From Deltaproteobacteria bacterium (GTDB taxonomy: Bacteria; Myxococcota_A; Polyangia; Haliangiales; Haliangiaceae), in assembly GCA_019237945.1 (NCBI GenBank), contig JAFAOG010000134.1, forward strand, positions 1 through 61,130: a stretch of DNA of 61,130 bases, given 5' to 3'. The position numbers and the translations under genes are program-made. The notes under the pieces were generated by a model. It was not told where the DNA came from and ran no database searches. It saw only the letters and a list, made by a program, of their open reading frames with translations. Within the stretch, counting starts at the first letter, position 1, and each line of letters begins with the position of its first letter. Shown piece by piece: positions 1 through 8,949 of the stretch.

Positions 1-426
1 GGGAAACTTGAGCTGGACGAGGTGAGGTAGCGAGGCGTCGTCGATCGCGGTGCCACGCTCCGGCACCTGGATCGCGCCGCCGACGTACTCGGGCACGAAC
101 AGCAGCGCCTTGCCGGCGCCGTTGTAGCCGAGCTGAAGCAGCTGCTCGGGCTCGAACTGCACGCACTTCTTCTCGCAGCAGAAGAACGCGCTCGTCACGC
201 GATAGAAGCCCTCGGCCGGCAGCGGCTTGAGCGCGCGCACGTCGAACACTTTCGGCAGCGTGTAGCCAGTCGCTTGCCACTTCGCGCGGTTCGCGTGCCA
301 CGACTCGGGGAAGTAGAGGCCCGGGCCAGGGTTGCCGTGATTGTGGAAGTACACGAGGCGGCCGGCCTCGACGTCACCGATCTTCGCAGTCGTTCGATAC
401 AGGCCGCAGGGAGGGAGCTCACTCAC
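1..426 (-). CDS. Unknown protein, 3' end cut off by the window edge
   Basis: The frame opens at a GTG at 426 (VSELPPCGLYR...) and stays open for 142 codons to the window edge, so the C-terminus is missing. It is rich in aromatic residues and Gly/Pro early on (YFHNHGNPGPGLYFPESW) and has a Cys cluster (FFCCEKKC) near residue 87, which could bind metal or form a disulphide. No signal peptide or membrane segment is visible. It starts 19 bp after the stop of the TPR protein gene and is probably co-transcribed with it and with the CIS-tube-like gene upstream. I do not recognise the family. Confidence 0.7.
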   Translation of the reverse strand, partial: MSELPPCGLYRTTAKIGDVEAGRLVYFHNHGNPGPGLYFPESWHANRAKWQATGYTLPKVFDVRALKPLPAEGFYRVTSAFFCCEKKCVQFEPEQLLQLGYNGAGKALLFVPEYVGGAIQVPERGTAIDDASLPHLVQLKFP

Positions 427-445
427 GCGCCGAGCATAGCGCGCA

Positions 446-3400
446 TCACGGCTGCTGCATCGAGCGACGCGGGCGCAGCTTCTTGCGCCCGGCGATGTAG
501 CGCTGGCTCGACGCGAGCTTGACGAGGTGCCGGGCCTGCTCCGGCCCGCCCGCGAGGTCGATCGCGACGCCGACGTGCCCGCACGCGAACAGCCCCGCGC
601 GATCCGCCGCGCGCTCGCACGCCGCGCGATAGCCGACCGCATCGAAGCCGCCCTGCGCGAGCTTCTCGACGAGCTTCTTGCGCAGCACGAGCGGCAGCGT
701 CGTCTTCTGCGTCTCGGCGCGCAGCCACTCGAGGAAGTCCGGATCGCGCGCGAGGATCCGATGCGGCCGCGCGAGCTCGACGATCCGCCCTAGCTTGAAG
801 CGCAGCTCCAGATCCGTGCGGTCGTGCTCGTCGATCGTGCGCGCGCGGACGCTCGCGAGCCGCGGTCCGATCACGACGAGCGGCGGCGATCCGACGACGA
901 GCTCGAGCTCGATCGGCCGCGTCGTGAAGTGGAGCAGCGTCGCGGGACCGGCGAGCGCCTTCGCGATCTGCGGCAGCATCGCGACCGTCGCCGCCTCGCT
1001 CGATGCCGACACGCGGCGTGCATCGCCATATCCGGCGGCCTGCAGCGCGGCGCGCGCGTCGGGATACAAGAGCGGCGCGGCCTCCCACGCGAGCGCGAGC
1101 ACCTCGGGCAGCGGGCCCTCGTCCTCGTCGTCGATCAGCGCGCGCCGCTCGTCGGCATCGAGCACGCCACCGTACGCCTCGTCGGAGGCCATCGAGCGCG
1201 ATGCCGGGATCGCGTCGTCGACCTGCGCGCCGAGCGCCTCGGCCAGCTCGAACGCCGCGCGCGCATCCTCGACGTTGCCCTGCTGCGCGAGGCTGCGCGC
1301 CCACGCGACGACGTCGCCGACGTCCTGGTGCGCCTCGACGAGCGCGATCCGGCTCGAGTTCTCGTCGCGACCGCTGCTCGCCGCCAGCTCGACCAGCCCG
1401 CGCCGCGCACTCATCGCGCCGTCGGACTCGGGCGCTGTCGCGACCGCACGCTGATACGCGCGCAGGCTCGCCGCCTCGTCGCCGCGCGCCCGCTCCGCAT
1501 CGCCGAGCCGCCGCCACAATTCGGCGCGCCGCGGATCGCCTTCGCCGCGCTTGCCGGGCGCGCCCTTCTGGTCCCACGTCGTCAGCGCGCGCCGCAGCCA
1601 CTGCGCGATGCGCACCGGATCGGTCGGCACGCTCGTCGCGATCGACAGGGCATCTAGATCGAGCGGATGCTCGGCGACGAGCGCCTCCGCGATCTGGCGC
1701 GCGTGGACCTTGTCGCCGCCCGCCGCATACGCCTGCACCGCCTCCTCGAACAGCTCCTTGCGTCGCTGCGGCTCGAGCTGCGCCAGCTTCTCGCACGTGT
1801 CGCCGCGCTCGGCGCCCGCGCCCCGCTTGCGCTGCACGCGCAGCAGCTTCTCGAGCACCTCCGCATTCGGCGGCGCCTCGCGCCAGTACGCCTCCGCGCG
1901 CCGCACGTCCTCGAGCACGCCCTCCGCGAGATCGCCGAGCGCGTCGTACAGCCGCAGCCGATCGCGCGGATCGCTCGACGCAGCCGCCTCGCGCTCGAGG
2001 CAATCACACGCGCGCGCCGTATCGCCTTTCTCCATCGCCAGCTCGGCGAGCGCGTGCCACGCGCGTCCGCACGCCGCATCGAGCCGGACCGCCGCCTGAT
2101 AGTGCTTCTCGGCGTTCCCGGGGCGCAGCGCACGGATCTCCGCCTGCGCCGCCTTGACGAGCCCGCTCGCGACGCGCGTCGCATTCGCCGCCGCATCGGG
2201 ATGATCGGCGAGCGCGCCGAGATGGATCGCGGCCTCGCGCCACAGCTTGCGCGCAAAGCAGCTCTCGCCGAGCGCCAGCGTGATCGCGAGGTCGCGGCGC
2301 GAGAGCCGATGCGCCTCGTGCAGCAGCTGATGCGCTTCATCCGCGCGTCCGGTCGCCGCGACGGCCCGTGCGAGCCGGTACACGAGCCGCGCTCGCACCT
2401 CCGGTGCCACATCCTCGGTCAGCTCGCCGACGACCTCCTCGAGGTGCGCGGCCGCCGCGTCGTCGTCGAGCACGTCCGCGAGCGCGAGGTTCGCGGCGAG
2501 GTCGTGCGGCCGCCCGTTCAAGATCTGCCGCAACCGCTTCTCGGCGGACTTCTTGTCGCCGGCCGACGCGTCGTCGCTCGCCCGCGCGATCGCGCCGAGC
2601 GTCCGCACTTCCTCGAGCGTGATGCGCAGCGCCGTATCACCGGGCGCGAGCTCGCACGCCTCCTCGAGCGCACGCACCGCACCGCGATGGTCGCCCGCCT
2701 CGCCGAACGCCTTGCCCGCGGCGGTCAGCGCGAACAGCCGGTGCTTGCCGTCGACGGCCGCCATCCGCATCCACAGCGCGGCCGCCTGCTTCGGATCCCG
2801 CTCGCGCTCCGCCGCGCGCTCGAGCGCCGGCACGTACTCGGGCAGCATCGCGAACAGATCCGCGAGCACGAGGCTCCCCTTCCCGCGCTCGCCCGCCTCG
2901 TCGTACATGATCGACAGCCGCAGCTGCAACGCCGCGACCTGCTCGGGCGGCGCGCCGCGATCGAGCGCCTCGTCGACGCGCCCCGACAGCACCTCCGCCC
3001 CCTCGCGCCCGCGTCCCTCGCGCGCCAGCACGTCGACGTAATCGACGAGCCCGCTCACATCATCGGGCGCGTACTGCGCCGCGAGGCGCACGACCTCGGC
3101 CGCCGCCCCCGTCTCGCCCGCCTGCTCGAACGCTCGCGCCTGCGCGCGCAACAGCGCCGCCTTCTCGACGCCGCTCGCCAGCTCCGCCCGCGCGCCGCGC
3201 ACGTCGGCGAGCTCGCGCCACCGGTTCAAGCTCGTCAGCAGCTCGTCGAGCGCCTTCCATGCATCGACGTCTCCCGCCTTGCGCGCGACGATCGCGCGAT
3301 AGATCTCGGCGGCCTTATCGAGCCGCCCGTTGTCGCGATACAGCTTGCCCGCCGCCCGCAGCGCCGCGCGCGAACGATCGTCGGTCGCCAGCGCCGCGAC

Positions 3401-3931
3401 ATGCTCGAAGCTCTCGGCCGCCTTCGCCCACGCGCCGGCCCGCCGGTACAGCCACGCCAGTCGATCGTGGTGCGCGACCTCGTCGGGCTGCAGCGCGACG
3501 ACCGCCTCCATCGCCGAGATCGTCTCGATCGGCTGGTCGAGGTTCTCGTGCACGTCGGCGAGCTCCTCGTACAGCGCCGCCATCACCGCGCCGGGCGCAT
3601 CGACGTGCGCCTCGTCCGCGAGCAGCACCGCGAGCTGCTCCCACACGCCGCGCTCCGCCGCATACGCGCGCAACCGCCGCCGCGCTTCCGCATCGCGAGG
3701 CGCCTGGCGCACCGCGCGGATCAACTTTCGCAGCGCGCCGACTGCGTCGTCGTCGACCTTGCTGACGACGCTCTCTTCCACGCGCTCGATGTCGCGCGTC
3801 GACAGCCGCTGCACCTCGTCGGTATCGATGTCGATGTCACTGTCGCGCGGGGGCATCGACAACCGCCGCCACACTCGCGTCCCGATGTCGTCGGAGCCCT
3901 CCGGACCGCGTGGCTTCTTGGGCGACGACAT
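446..3931 (-). CDS. Large tetratricopeptide-repeat protein
   Basis: A 1161-residue protein made almost entirely of Ala/Leu/Arg-rich helical pairs spaced like TPR units (AEIYRAIVARKAGDVDAWKALDELL-type stretches recur). TPR arrays are protein-docking scaffolds. The C-terminal ~160 residues look more globular (PIELELVVGSPPLVVIGPR). No signal peptide is seen, so it is probably cytoplasmic. The ATG at 3931 (MSSPKKPRGPEG) is preferred over an in-frame ATG at 3979, because the latter lies inside the upstream gene. The start is only 11 bp after the stop of the CIS-tube-like gene, so the two are likely one transcript and may act together. The exact partner is unknown. Confidence 0.85.
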   Translation of the reverse strand: MSSPKKPRGPEGSDDIGTRVWRRLSMPPRDSDIDIDTDEVQRLSTRDIERVEESVVSKVDDDAVGALRKLIRAVRQAPRDAEARRRLRAYAAERGVWEQLAVLLADEAHVDAPGAVMAALYEELADVHENLDQPIETISAMEAVVALQPDEVAHHDRLAWLYRRAGAWAKAAESFEHVAALATDDRSRAALRAAGKLYRDNGRLDKAAEIYRAIVARKAGDVDAWKALDELLTSLNRWRELADVRGARAELASGVEKAALLRAQARAFEQAGETGAAAEVVRLAAQYAPDDVSGLVDYVDVLAREGRGREGAEVLSGRVDEALDRGAPPEQVAALQLRLSIMYDEAGERGKGSLVLADLFAMLPEYVPALERAAERERDPKQAAALWMRMAAVDGKHRLFALTAAGKAFGEAGDHRGAVRALEEACELAPGDTALRITLEEVRTLGAIARASDDASAGDKKSAEKRLRQILNGRPHDLAANLALADVLDDDAAAAHLEEVVGELTEDVAPEVRARLVYRLARAVAATGRADEAHQLLHEAHRLSRRDLAITLALGESCFARKLWREAAIHLGALADHPDAAANATRVASGLVKAAQAEIRALRPGNAEKHYQAAVRLDAACGRAWHALAELAMEKGDTARACDCLEREAAASSDPRDRLRLYDALGDLAEGVLEDVRRAEAYWREAPPNAEVLEKLLRVQRKRGAGAERGDTCEKLAQLEPQRRKELFEEAVQAYAAGGDKVHARQIAEALVAEHPLDLDALSIATSVPTDPVRIAQWLRRALTTWDQKGAPGKRGEGDPRRAELWRRLGDAERARGDEAASLRAYQRAVATAPESDGAMSARRGLVELAASSGRDENSSRIALVEAHQDVGDVVAWARSLAQQGNVEDARAAFELAEALGAQVDDAIPASRSMASDEAYGGVLDADERRALIDDEDEGPLPEVLALAWEAAPLLYPDARAALQAAGYGDARRVSASSEAATVAMLPQIAKALAGPATLLHFTTRPIELELVVGSPPLVVIGPRLASVRARTIDEHDRTDLELRFKLGRIVELARPHRILARDPDFLEWLRAETQKTTLPLVLRKKLVEKLAQGGFDAVGYRAACERAADRAGLFACGHVGVAIDLAGGPEQARHLVKLASSQRYIAGRKKLRPRRSMQQP

Positions 3932-3942
3932 CTGCCACGAGC

Positions 3943-4542
3943 TTACTCCAGCTCGTTCTCCAGCTGGCGACGGCGCCACTCCGCATCGCTGCGTTCCTCG
4001 TCGGTCGCGCGCCGCGCCGCATTCGACGCCGCCGTCGCAAGTTGCCTCGCCAGCGACGCCTCGAACCGCGCGTCATCCTGCATGCGCGCCTCGCGGACCT
4101 TCACGTTCGCGATCATACGCAGCGGCGCGCCATCCTTCGCGAACATCGTGATCTTCGTCGTCACCGATTCGATCACGCAGCGAAACGGCGCGAACGCCGC
4201 GCGCTCGCCCTGGCCCCACGTCACGACGCAGTAGTGCGGGCGCCGCTTCGTCTCGTTGCCCGACGTGTGGTCCGTCGGCGTCGCGAGCGTCTCGAGGTTG
4301 CTCAGGATGCCTTGCAACGAGTAGTTGTTCTCGAACGAATCAAAGAACAGCTCGAGGTCGAGCGTGCGCGGCTGCGAGCCCGTGTACTCGGGCGTCAGCG
4401 CGTCCTTGCCAACGTGCTTGTCGTTCGACCACGGCACGGTGCGCGCGAGCGAGATCTCCTTGGGGTTGTAGTCGGTCTCGATCGCGAGGTCGGGGTTGTC
4501 GAGGCTGCCGATCGTGAGCTTGCTGGTCGCCTTGTGGAACAT
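3943..4542 (-). CDS. Contractile injection system tube / LysM-adaptor-like protein (CIS_tube family)
   Basis: A 199-residue protein. Residues ~15-150 match the pattern of the CIS tube N-terminal domain found in baseplate-hub adaptor proteins of phage-tail-like particles: an early YNPKEISLARTVPW segment, then RTLDLELFFDSFE, then a HYCVVTWGQG strand, and finally FRCVIESVTTKITMF followed by GAPLRMIANVKVREA. In known systems this protein joins the inner tube to the spike. The C-terminus is a charged helix with no LysM domain. The ATG at 4542 fits the family N-terminus; the open frame continues upstream without homology. No sheath, tube, spike or AAA+ genes lie nearby, so this copy is an orphan followed by the TPR gene. 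Confidence 0.75.
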   Translation of the reverse strand: MFHKATSKLTIGSLDNPDLAIETDYNPKEISLARTVPWSNDKHVGKDALTPEYTGSQPRTLDLELFFDSFENNYSLQGILSNLETLATPTDHTSGNETKRRPHYCVVTWGQGERAAFAPFRCVIESVTTKITMFAKDGAPLRMIANVKVREARMQDDARFEASLARQLATAASNAARRATDEERSDAEWRRRQLENELE

Positions 4543-4653
4543 GCCGCGTCTATCGGCCGCGCCCTCGCCGGGTTGCGTGCGTCGAAAACCCGAGCACACC
4601 CGGCTACTTGCGAGCCCACGCAACCGTTGAAGCGACCGGCCGATAGGGCGGGC

Positions 4654-4845
4654 ATGCAAGACACTCAAGGCATCTTTCTCATCGTCGCACTTGCCGGAGC
4701 CATCATCAGCGGAGCGCTCGCGTCGTCCAAAGGACGCAGCGGGCTCGGCTGGGCGATCTTCGGTTTCTTCATGCCGCTCATCGCCGTCATCGCGGCGCTG
4801 TGCATGCAACCGAAGGCGTCGCTCGACGAGCCGTGGCAGCCCTAG
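4654..4845 (+). CDS. Small membrane protein, 63 aa
   Basis: It starts at the ATG at 4654 (MQDTQGIFLIVALAG). Two hydrophobic segments (residues ~7-24 and ~33-50) flank a short polar SSKGRSG turn, giving a helical hairpin in the inner membrane. The segment AIFGFFMPLIAVIAALCM is reminiscent of small proteins of the PLDc_N/superinfection-exclusion-like type, but I make no firm family call. It is divergent from the CIS-tube-like gene (111-bp gap) and converges on the rhomboid gene with a 9-bp gap. Function unknown. Confidence 0.65.
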   Translation: MQDTQGIFLIVALAGAIISGALASSKGRSGLGWAIFGFFMPLIAVIAALCMQPKASLDEPWQP

Positions 4846-4854
4846 CGGCCGGCG

Positions 4855-6162
4855 CTACGCGAGCTCGCGCTTCGCCTGCTCGGCGATCGGATCCATCGGA
4901 TAGCGCGCGACGAGGTCGGCCAGCGTGCGGTTCGCGTCCGCGATCTTCTTCGCGGCGCGCTGCGCACCGGCCGTCTCGTAGAGCGCCTTCGGGATCAGCG
5001 ATGACTCGCGGTGCTCCTTGACGAGCCGGCGCAATGTGCGTTCGACCAGGTCGACGTCGTTCTGATCGGCGGCGGCGTGAATCACCTGTGCGAGCGCGCG
5101 ATCGCTCAGCGCCAGATCGCCGCAGCCGCGCTCGACGAGCGTGTACAGCTCGTAGACGTCGGCGAAGCGGCGCGCGCGGGACAGGCGATCGAGCTCCGCA
5201 GCGAGCGCCGGCTCGACGACCGCGCCTTCGCCGAGGGCGGCGGCGACTTTCAGCGACGCTTCACGCGCGCCCGCGTGCTCGGGGTTGCGGGCGAGGACCT
5301 CGCGCAGGAGCTTGCGGGCGTCGGCGGGGCGGCCGGCGCGCAGGAGCTGGACCGCGTCGAGGAATTCCGGGTCCTCGGTCCACTCGACGCCGCGGTTGCC
5401 GCGCGGAATGAGATAGCGCGCCTCGAGGCCGGAGAACCGGAGCACGCCGGCCGCGGCGAGGCCGAATACGAAGCCGCCGACGTGCGCGGAGTAGCCGACC
5501 GGCGTCAGGTCGCCTTCCTGGATCGCGAGCGCGAGCTGGACGAGGAACCACGCCGGGAACGCGACCCACGCGGGGACCCAGAACGCGCCCGCGCGCCAGC
5601 GAAAACCGAACGCGACGTAGCCGATGCGGATGCTCGCGCCGTAGTGCGTGATCGCGAACGCGCCCATACCGGCGGCGATCGCACCGGAGGCTCCGACGAG
5701 CGGCTCGGTCGAGTGCGGGTGCGCGGAGGAGAATGCGTAGGCGGCGACGATCGCGCCGAGCAGGTAGAGCGCGGCGAACGGTAGATGGCCCCAGCGGTCC
5801 TCGAGGTTGCAGCCGATCAACCACAGGAACAGGAGGTTGCCGATCAGATGCAGCCAGCCGGCGTGGATGAATGCGGACGCGAGCGCTCCGAGCGGCGAGG
5901 CGTGCGCGGGCTGGAAGGCGTAGCGGCGGGCGTAGGTCGCGGCGTCGAGGGTGTCGAGGCGCGCCATGATCTCGTCGCAGCGGTCGGGCGTCGAGCGGCA
6001 CTCGAGCGACGCGCGCTCGGCGGCTTCCTGGACCTCGAGGTCGGACGGACCGACGACCGTCTCGTGGACCTGGACGAGGAAGCAGGCGACGCAGACGAGG
6101 ATCGTGAACCACGGCAGACGCCGTACAGACTGGTCACTTCCGAGAGGGACCAGGAGGAACAT
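4855..6162 (-). CDS. Rhomboid family intramembrane serine protease with C-terminal TPR-like region
   Basis: A 435-residue protein. The first ~240 residues carry the rhomboid core: a helix with HLIGN (residues ~105-109), the GASG motif with nucleophile Ser159, and the catalytic His227 in AHVGGFVFG. Rhomboids cleave transmembrane substrates within the bilayer. Residues ~270-435 are soluble and helical, resembling TPRs (ARKLLREVLARNPEHAG), and may recruit substrates. A ~50-residue Cys-containing insert follows the first membrane segment. The ATG at 6162 gives the usual short N-terminus before the first helix. It lies 12 bp downstream of the BolA-like gene and is probably co-transcribed with it. 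Confidence 0.9.
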   Translation of the reverse strand: MFLLVPLGSDQSVRRLPWFTILVCVACFLVQVHETVVGPSDLEVQEAAERASLECRSTPDRCDEIMARLDTLDAATYARRYAFQPAHASPLGALASAFIHAGWLHLIGNLLFLWLIGCNLEDRWGHLPFAALYLLGAIVAAYAFSSAHPHSTEPLVGASGAIAAGMGAFAITHYGASIRIGYVAFGFRWRAGAFWVPAWVAFPAWFLVQLALAIQEGDLTPVGYSAHVGGFVFGLAAAGVLRFSGLEARYLIPRGNRGVEWTEDPEFLDAVQLLRAGRPADARKLLREVLARNPEHAGAREASLKVAAALGEGAVVEPALAAELDRLSRARRFADVYELYTLVERGCGDLALSDRALAQVIHAAADQNDVDLVERTLRRLVKEHRESSLIPKALYETAGAQRAAKKIADANRTLADLVARYPMDPIAEQAKRELA

Positions 6163-6174
6163 GGGTCCAGGGTA

Positions 6175-6432
6175 CTACGGCGTGCGCGTCGTCAGCGAAT
6201 CGACCGCGTGCACCGGCGCGCGCTCGCCCGCGAGCAAGTGCTTGATGGCACCGAGCACGAGGCGCTGGCTCTCGAGCAGGGACTTGCCAGCGAACACCGT
6301 CGACACGACGCCGATCGTGTAGTGGCCGCCCCCTCCCGAAACGGTGACCTGGGCGTCGGGGGCTTTCGCCACGATCGCGGTCTTGATTGCATCCTCGACG
6401 GAGCCAACGAAGTCGGTCGGGTGGTCGCTCAC
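6175..6432 (-). CDS. BolA/IbaG family protein
   Basis: An 85-residue protein with a BolA layout: N-terminal helix (SVEDAIKTAIVAKAPDAQV), a strand containing SGGGGHYTIGVV, a helix-turn region (LLESQRLVLGAIKHLL) and a final VHAVDSLTTR strand. The conserved His sits in GGGHYTI, and a C-terminal His lies in the usual HA(V/L) position. BolA proteins partner with monothiol glutaredoxins in Fe-S handling or bind DNA. The start is the GTG at 6432. It is upstream of the rhomboid gene on the same strand and divergent from the lipoprotein gene at 6460 with 27 bp between starts. Confidence 0.8.
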   Translation of the reverse strand: MSDHPTDFVGSVEDAIKTAIVAKAPDAQVTVSGGGGHYTIGVVSTVFAGKSLLESQRLVLGAIKHLLAGERAPVHAVDSLTTRTP

Positions 6433-6459
6433 GCCTGCTCGTTACCATAGGATGCGGGC

Positions 6460-7164
6460 ATGCGGATCGCGCTCGTGCTGCTCGTCGCGTGTGGTGGTGC
6501 CCAGCCGGCCCATCAGGGCGTCGTGATCGATCGTTTCAGCAAGCAGGCCGCGCACCTGCTCGTCGGCAAGGGCGTCGCGGGCGAGCCGATCGATCTCGAT
6601 CGCCCGCCGTTCGTCACGCAGGGGCTCGCGCCCGACGGCACGCCGGTCCGCTACTACAACTTCGACGTCCAGAGCCCGGTGCCGGCCGTGCTGCACAAGG
6701 ACAACACGATCGACGTGATTCCCGGCGACGCCGGCTACAGCGACTTCTTCGTGCTCGAAGGGACGCGCCAGGTGATCGACTGCCCGGTCGTGCCGACCGG
6801 CACGCGGCCGAAGGAAGGCGCGCCGACCGTTCGCGAGCTGACGTATCGCGGCACGCGCGTCGAGTGCCTGCAGTTCGGTGAGCCGCTGACGCTCGACGAC
6901 AGCGGCCATGTCCCGACCAGCCCGATCTACGTGACGTTCGGCAGCGAAGGCGGCGACTTCGTGCGCGAGGGCGATACGCCGCAGACGCACAACGTCGTGT
7001 TCAGCCTCCCCGGCGACGCGGATTACTCACCGCTGTGGGCGGTCCACATCTACGATGCGCGCGCGTTCAAGCTCGTCCATGACGAGTCGACGGCGCTGCG
7101 TGCACGCGTGGTGAAGGAAGGCCCGCTCGTCAACTGTCCCGTCGTACGATGGAGGCATGACTGA
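6460..7164 (+). CDS. Putative lipoprotein of unknown function
   Basis: A 234-residue protein with a very short signal and lipobox (MRIALVLLVACGG, Cys11). The mature part contains DVIPGDAGYSDFFVL and FSLPGDADYSPLWAVHIYD, two related GDxxYS-type segments that recall a family of predicted secreted proteins in archaea and actinobacteria (DUF7482-like); this resemblance is from memory only. The start ATG follows the divergent BolA-like gene. The 3' end overlaps the Ser/Thr kinase start by 8 bp, so the two are translationally coupled. Confidence 0.75.
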   Translation: MRIALVLLVACGGAQPAHQGVVIDRFSKQAAHLLVGKGVAGEPIDLDRPPFVTQGLAPDGTPVRYYNFDVQSPVPAVLHKDNTIDVIPGDAGYSDFFVLEGTRQVIDCPVVPTGTRPKEGAPTVRELTYRGTRVECLQFGEPLTLDDSGHVPTSPIYVTFGSEGGDFVREGDTPQTHNVVFSLPGDADYSPLWAVHIYDARAFKLVHDESTALRARVVKEGPLVNCPVVRWRHD

Positions 7165-8914
7165 CGAGCAGCGGACGATCCAGGTCGCGATCACCGGCGA
7201 AGAGCAGGTGGGTCCCGATCGTCCCGAGCCGAGTAGCGATGCGCTGATCGGCAACCGCTACCGGTTGCAGCGCCGGATCGGCAAGGGCGGGATGGGCGAG
7301 GTGATGCTCGCGCGCGACGAGCAGGTCGGCCGCGAGGTCGCGATCAAGCGGATGCGCGCCGCGAACCCGAGCCCGCGGGCGATCGCGCGATTCGTGCGCG
7401 AGGCGAGCGTGCAGGGCCGGCTGGAGCACCCCGCGATCGTGCCGGTCCACGAGATCGGCCGCGACGGCGACGGCCTGCCGTTCTTCGTCATGAAGCGCGT
7501 CACCGGCACGCCGCTGGTCAAGCTGTTCGAGGATCAGACGTTCGTGCTGCAGCGCGTGCTGCGCGCGCTCGTCGAGGTCTGCTGGTGCATCGAGCTCGCC
7601 CACGCGCGCGGCATCATTCACCGCGACCTCAAGCCCGACAACATCATGCTCGGCGACTTCGGCGAGGTGTACGTGATCGACTGGGGTGTCGCGAAGGTCG
7701 TCGGCGAGGAAGACGGCGACTGGTCCGATGTCGGAAGCGGCAGCGGCGTGCACGCGACGGCGGCGGGCACCGCGATCGGTACGCCGGGCTACATGGCTCC
7801 CGAGCAGGTGCGCGGCTCCGCCGACATCGATGCGCGCGCCGACGTCTACACGCTCGGCTGCCTGCTGTTCGAGCTGCTCGCCGGCGAGCCGCTGCATCCG
7901 CGCGGGTTTCAGGGCATGGAGAGCGCGCTCGCGCAGCACGAGACGCGGCCGAGCCTGCGCGTCCCCGAGCGCGACATCCCGCCCGAGCTCGACGCGATCG
8001 TCGTCGACGCGTGCGCGATCGATCGCGAGAAACGAATTCCGACGGCGCGCGCGCTCGGCGAGCGGATCGAGCGCTACCTCGACGGCGATCGCGATCTCGT
8101 CCGCCGCCGCGAGCTCGCCCGCGAGCACTTCGACAACGCGCGCAAGCAGCTCGACTCCGGCGACCATCGCCAGGTGATGCGCGAGGCGGCCGCCGCGCTG
8201 GCCCTCGATCCCGCGCTCGCCGGCGCCGCCGAGCTCGTCGGCCGGTTGATGATCGAGCCGCCGACGCAGATGCCCCAGGAGGTCGAGCAGCTGATCGAGG
8301 CCGATGACATCCGCGATGCCAAGCTCGTCGCGCGCGCCGGCCTCGGCACGTGCATCGCGAGCATCGCGTTCGCGCAGCTCCTCTGGTGGCTCGCGCCGGC
8401 CGGCTCGCACGCGCCGCTGTGGATGACGGGCGTGCTGGTCGCCGACGTGTTCATCGCGGCCTACGCGGCGTTCGCGAAGCGACCGGTGCCCGGTGTGATC
8501 GTCGTCGCAAACACCGTGATCGTGATCGCGGTCGCACGGCTGTTCTCGCCGATCCTGATCGCGCCGGGCGTCGCAGCGCTGCTCGCGATGGCGATGGCGA
8601 TGACGCCGCGGTTCTCGTGGCTGTCGAGCGTGTGGAGCGTCGGCACGTTCATGATGATCGGCGTGATCGCGCCGCTGGTCGCCGAGCGCGCGGGGCTCGT
8701 GAGCGCGACGATGAGTGTCGATGACCGTGGCATGCGCTTTTTTCCGGCGATGATCGGCCCGCACGAGACGCCGGCCTTCGTGGTCAGCGCGCTGTACGCG
8801 ATCTGTCTGATCGCGGGAGCTTGCATTGCCGGGTACACGATGCGATCGCGCACACAGGCTGCGCACCGGCACCTACACGTCCAGGCCTGGCAACTTCGCC
8901 AGCTGGTGTCATGA
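7157..8914 (+). CDS. Membrane-anchored serine/threonine protein kinase (Pkn type)
   Basis: A 585-residue protein. The kinase domain spans ~35-310: Gly-rich loop IGKGGMGEV (41-49), ATP-binding Lys64 (VAIKRM), catalytic loop HRDLKPDN (155-162), metal-binding DWG (175-177, Trp in place of the usual Phe of DFG), and the GTPGYMAPEQ activation/P+1 segment (208-217). All catalytic residues are present. A linker helix leads to about six transmembrane helices (~395-575), so the kinase faces the cytoplasm. No extracellular sensor domain is obvious. It overlaps the preceding lipoprotein gene by 8 bp, which may be the periplasmic partner. Myxobacterial genomes hold many such kinases. Confidence 0.93.
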   Translation: MTDEQRTIQVAITGEEQVGPDRPEPSSDALIGNRYRLQRRIGKGGMGEVMLARDEQVGREVAIKRMRAANPSPRAIARFVREASVQGRLEHPAIVPVHEIGRDGDGLPFFVMKRVTGTPLVKLFEDQTFVLQRVLRALVEVCWCIELAHARGIIHRDLKPDNIMLGDFGEVYVIDWGVAKVVGEEDGDWSDVGSGSGVHATAAGTAIGTPGYMAPEQVRGSADIDARADVYTLGCLLFELLAGEPLHPRGFQGMESALAQHETRPSLRVPERDIPPELDAIVVDACAIDREKRIPTARALGERIERYLDGDRDLVRRRELAREHFDNARKQLDSGDHRQVMREAAAALALDPALAGAAELVGRLMIEPPTQMPQEVEQLIEADDIRDAKLVARAGLGTCIASIAFAQLLWWLAPAGSHAPLWMTGVLVADVFIAAYAAFAKRPVPGVIVVANTVIVIAVARLFSPILIAPGVAALLAMAMAMTPRFSWLSSVWSVGTFMMIGVIAPLVAERAGLVSATMSVDDRGMRFFPAMIGPHETPAFVVSALYAICLIAGACIAGYTMRSRTQAAHRHLHVQAWQLRQLVS

Positions 8915-8949
8915 GATGCCAGCGGGGGGAGTGCCGTATAATCAGCGTC

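Noticed and set aside
1667..4234. A long plus-strand open frame opposite the TPR gene
   Set aside because: Shadow of a repeat-rich gene; no domain, no plausible start site.
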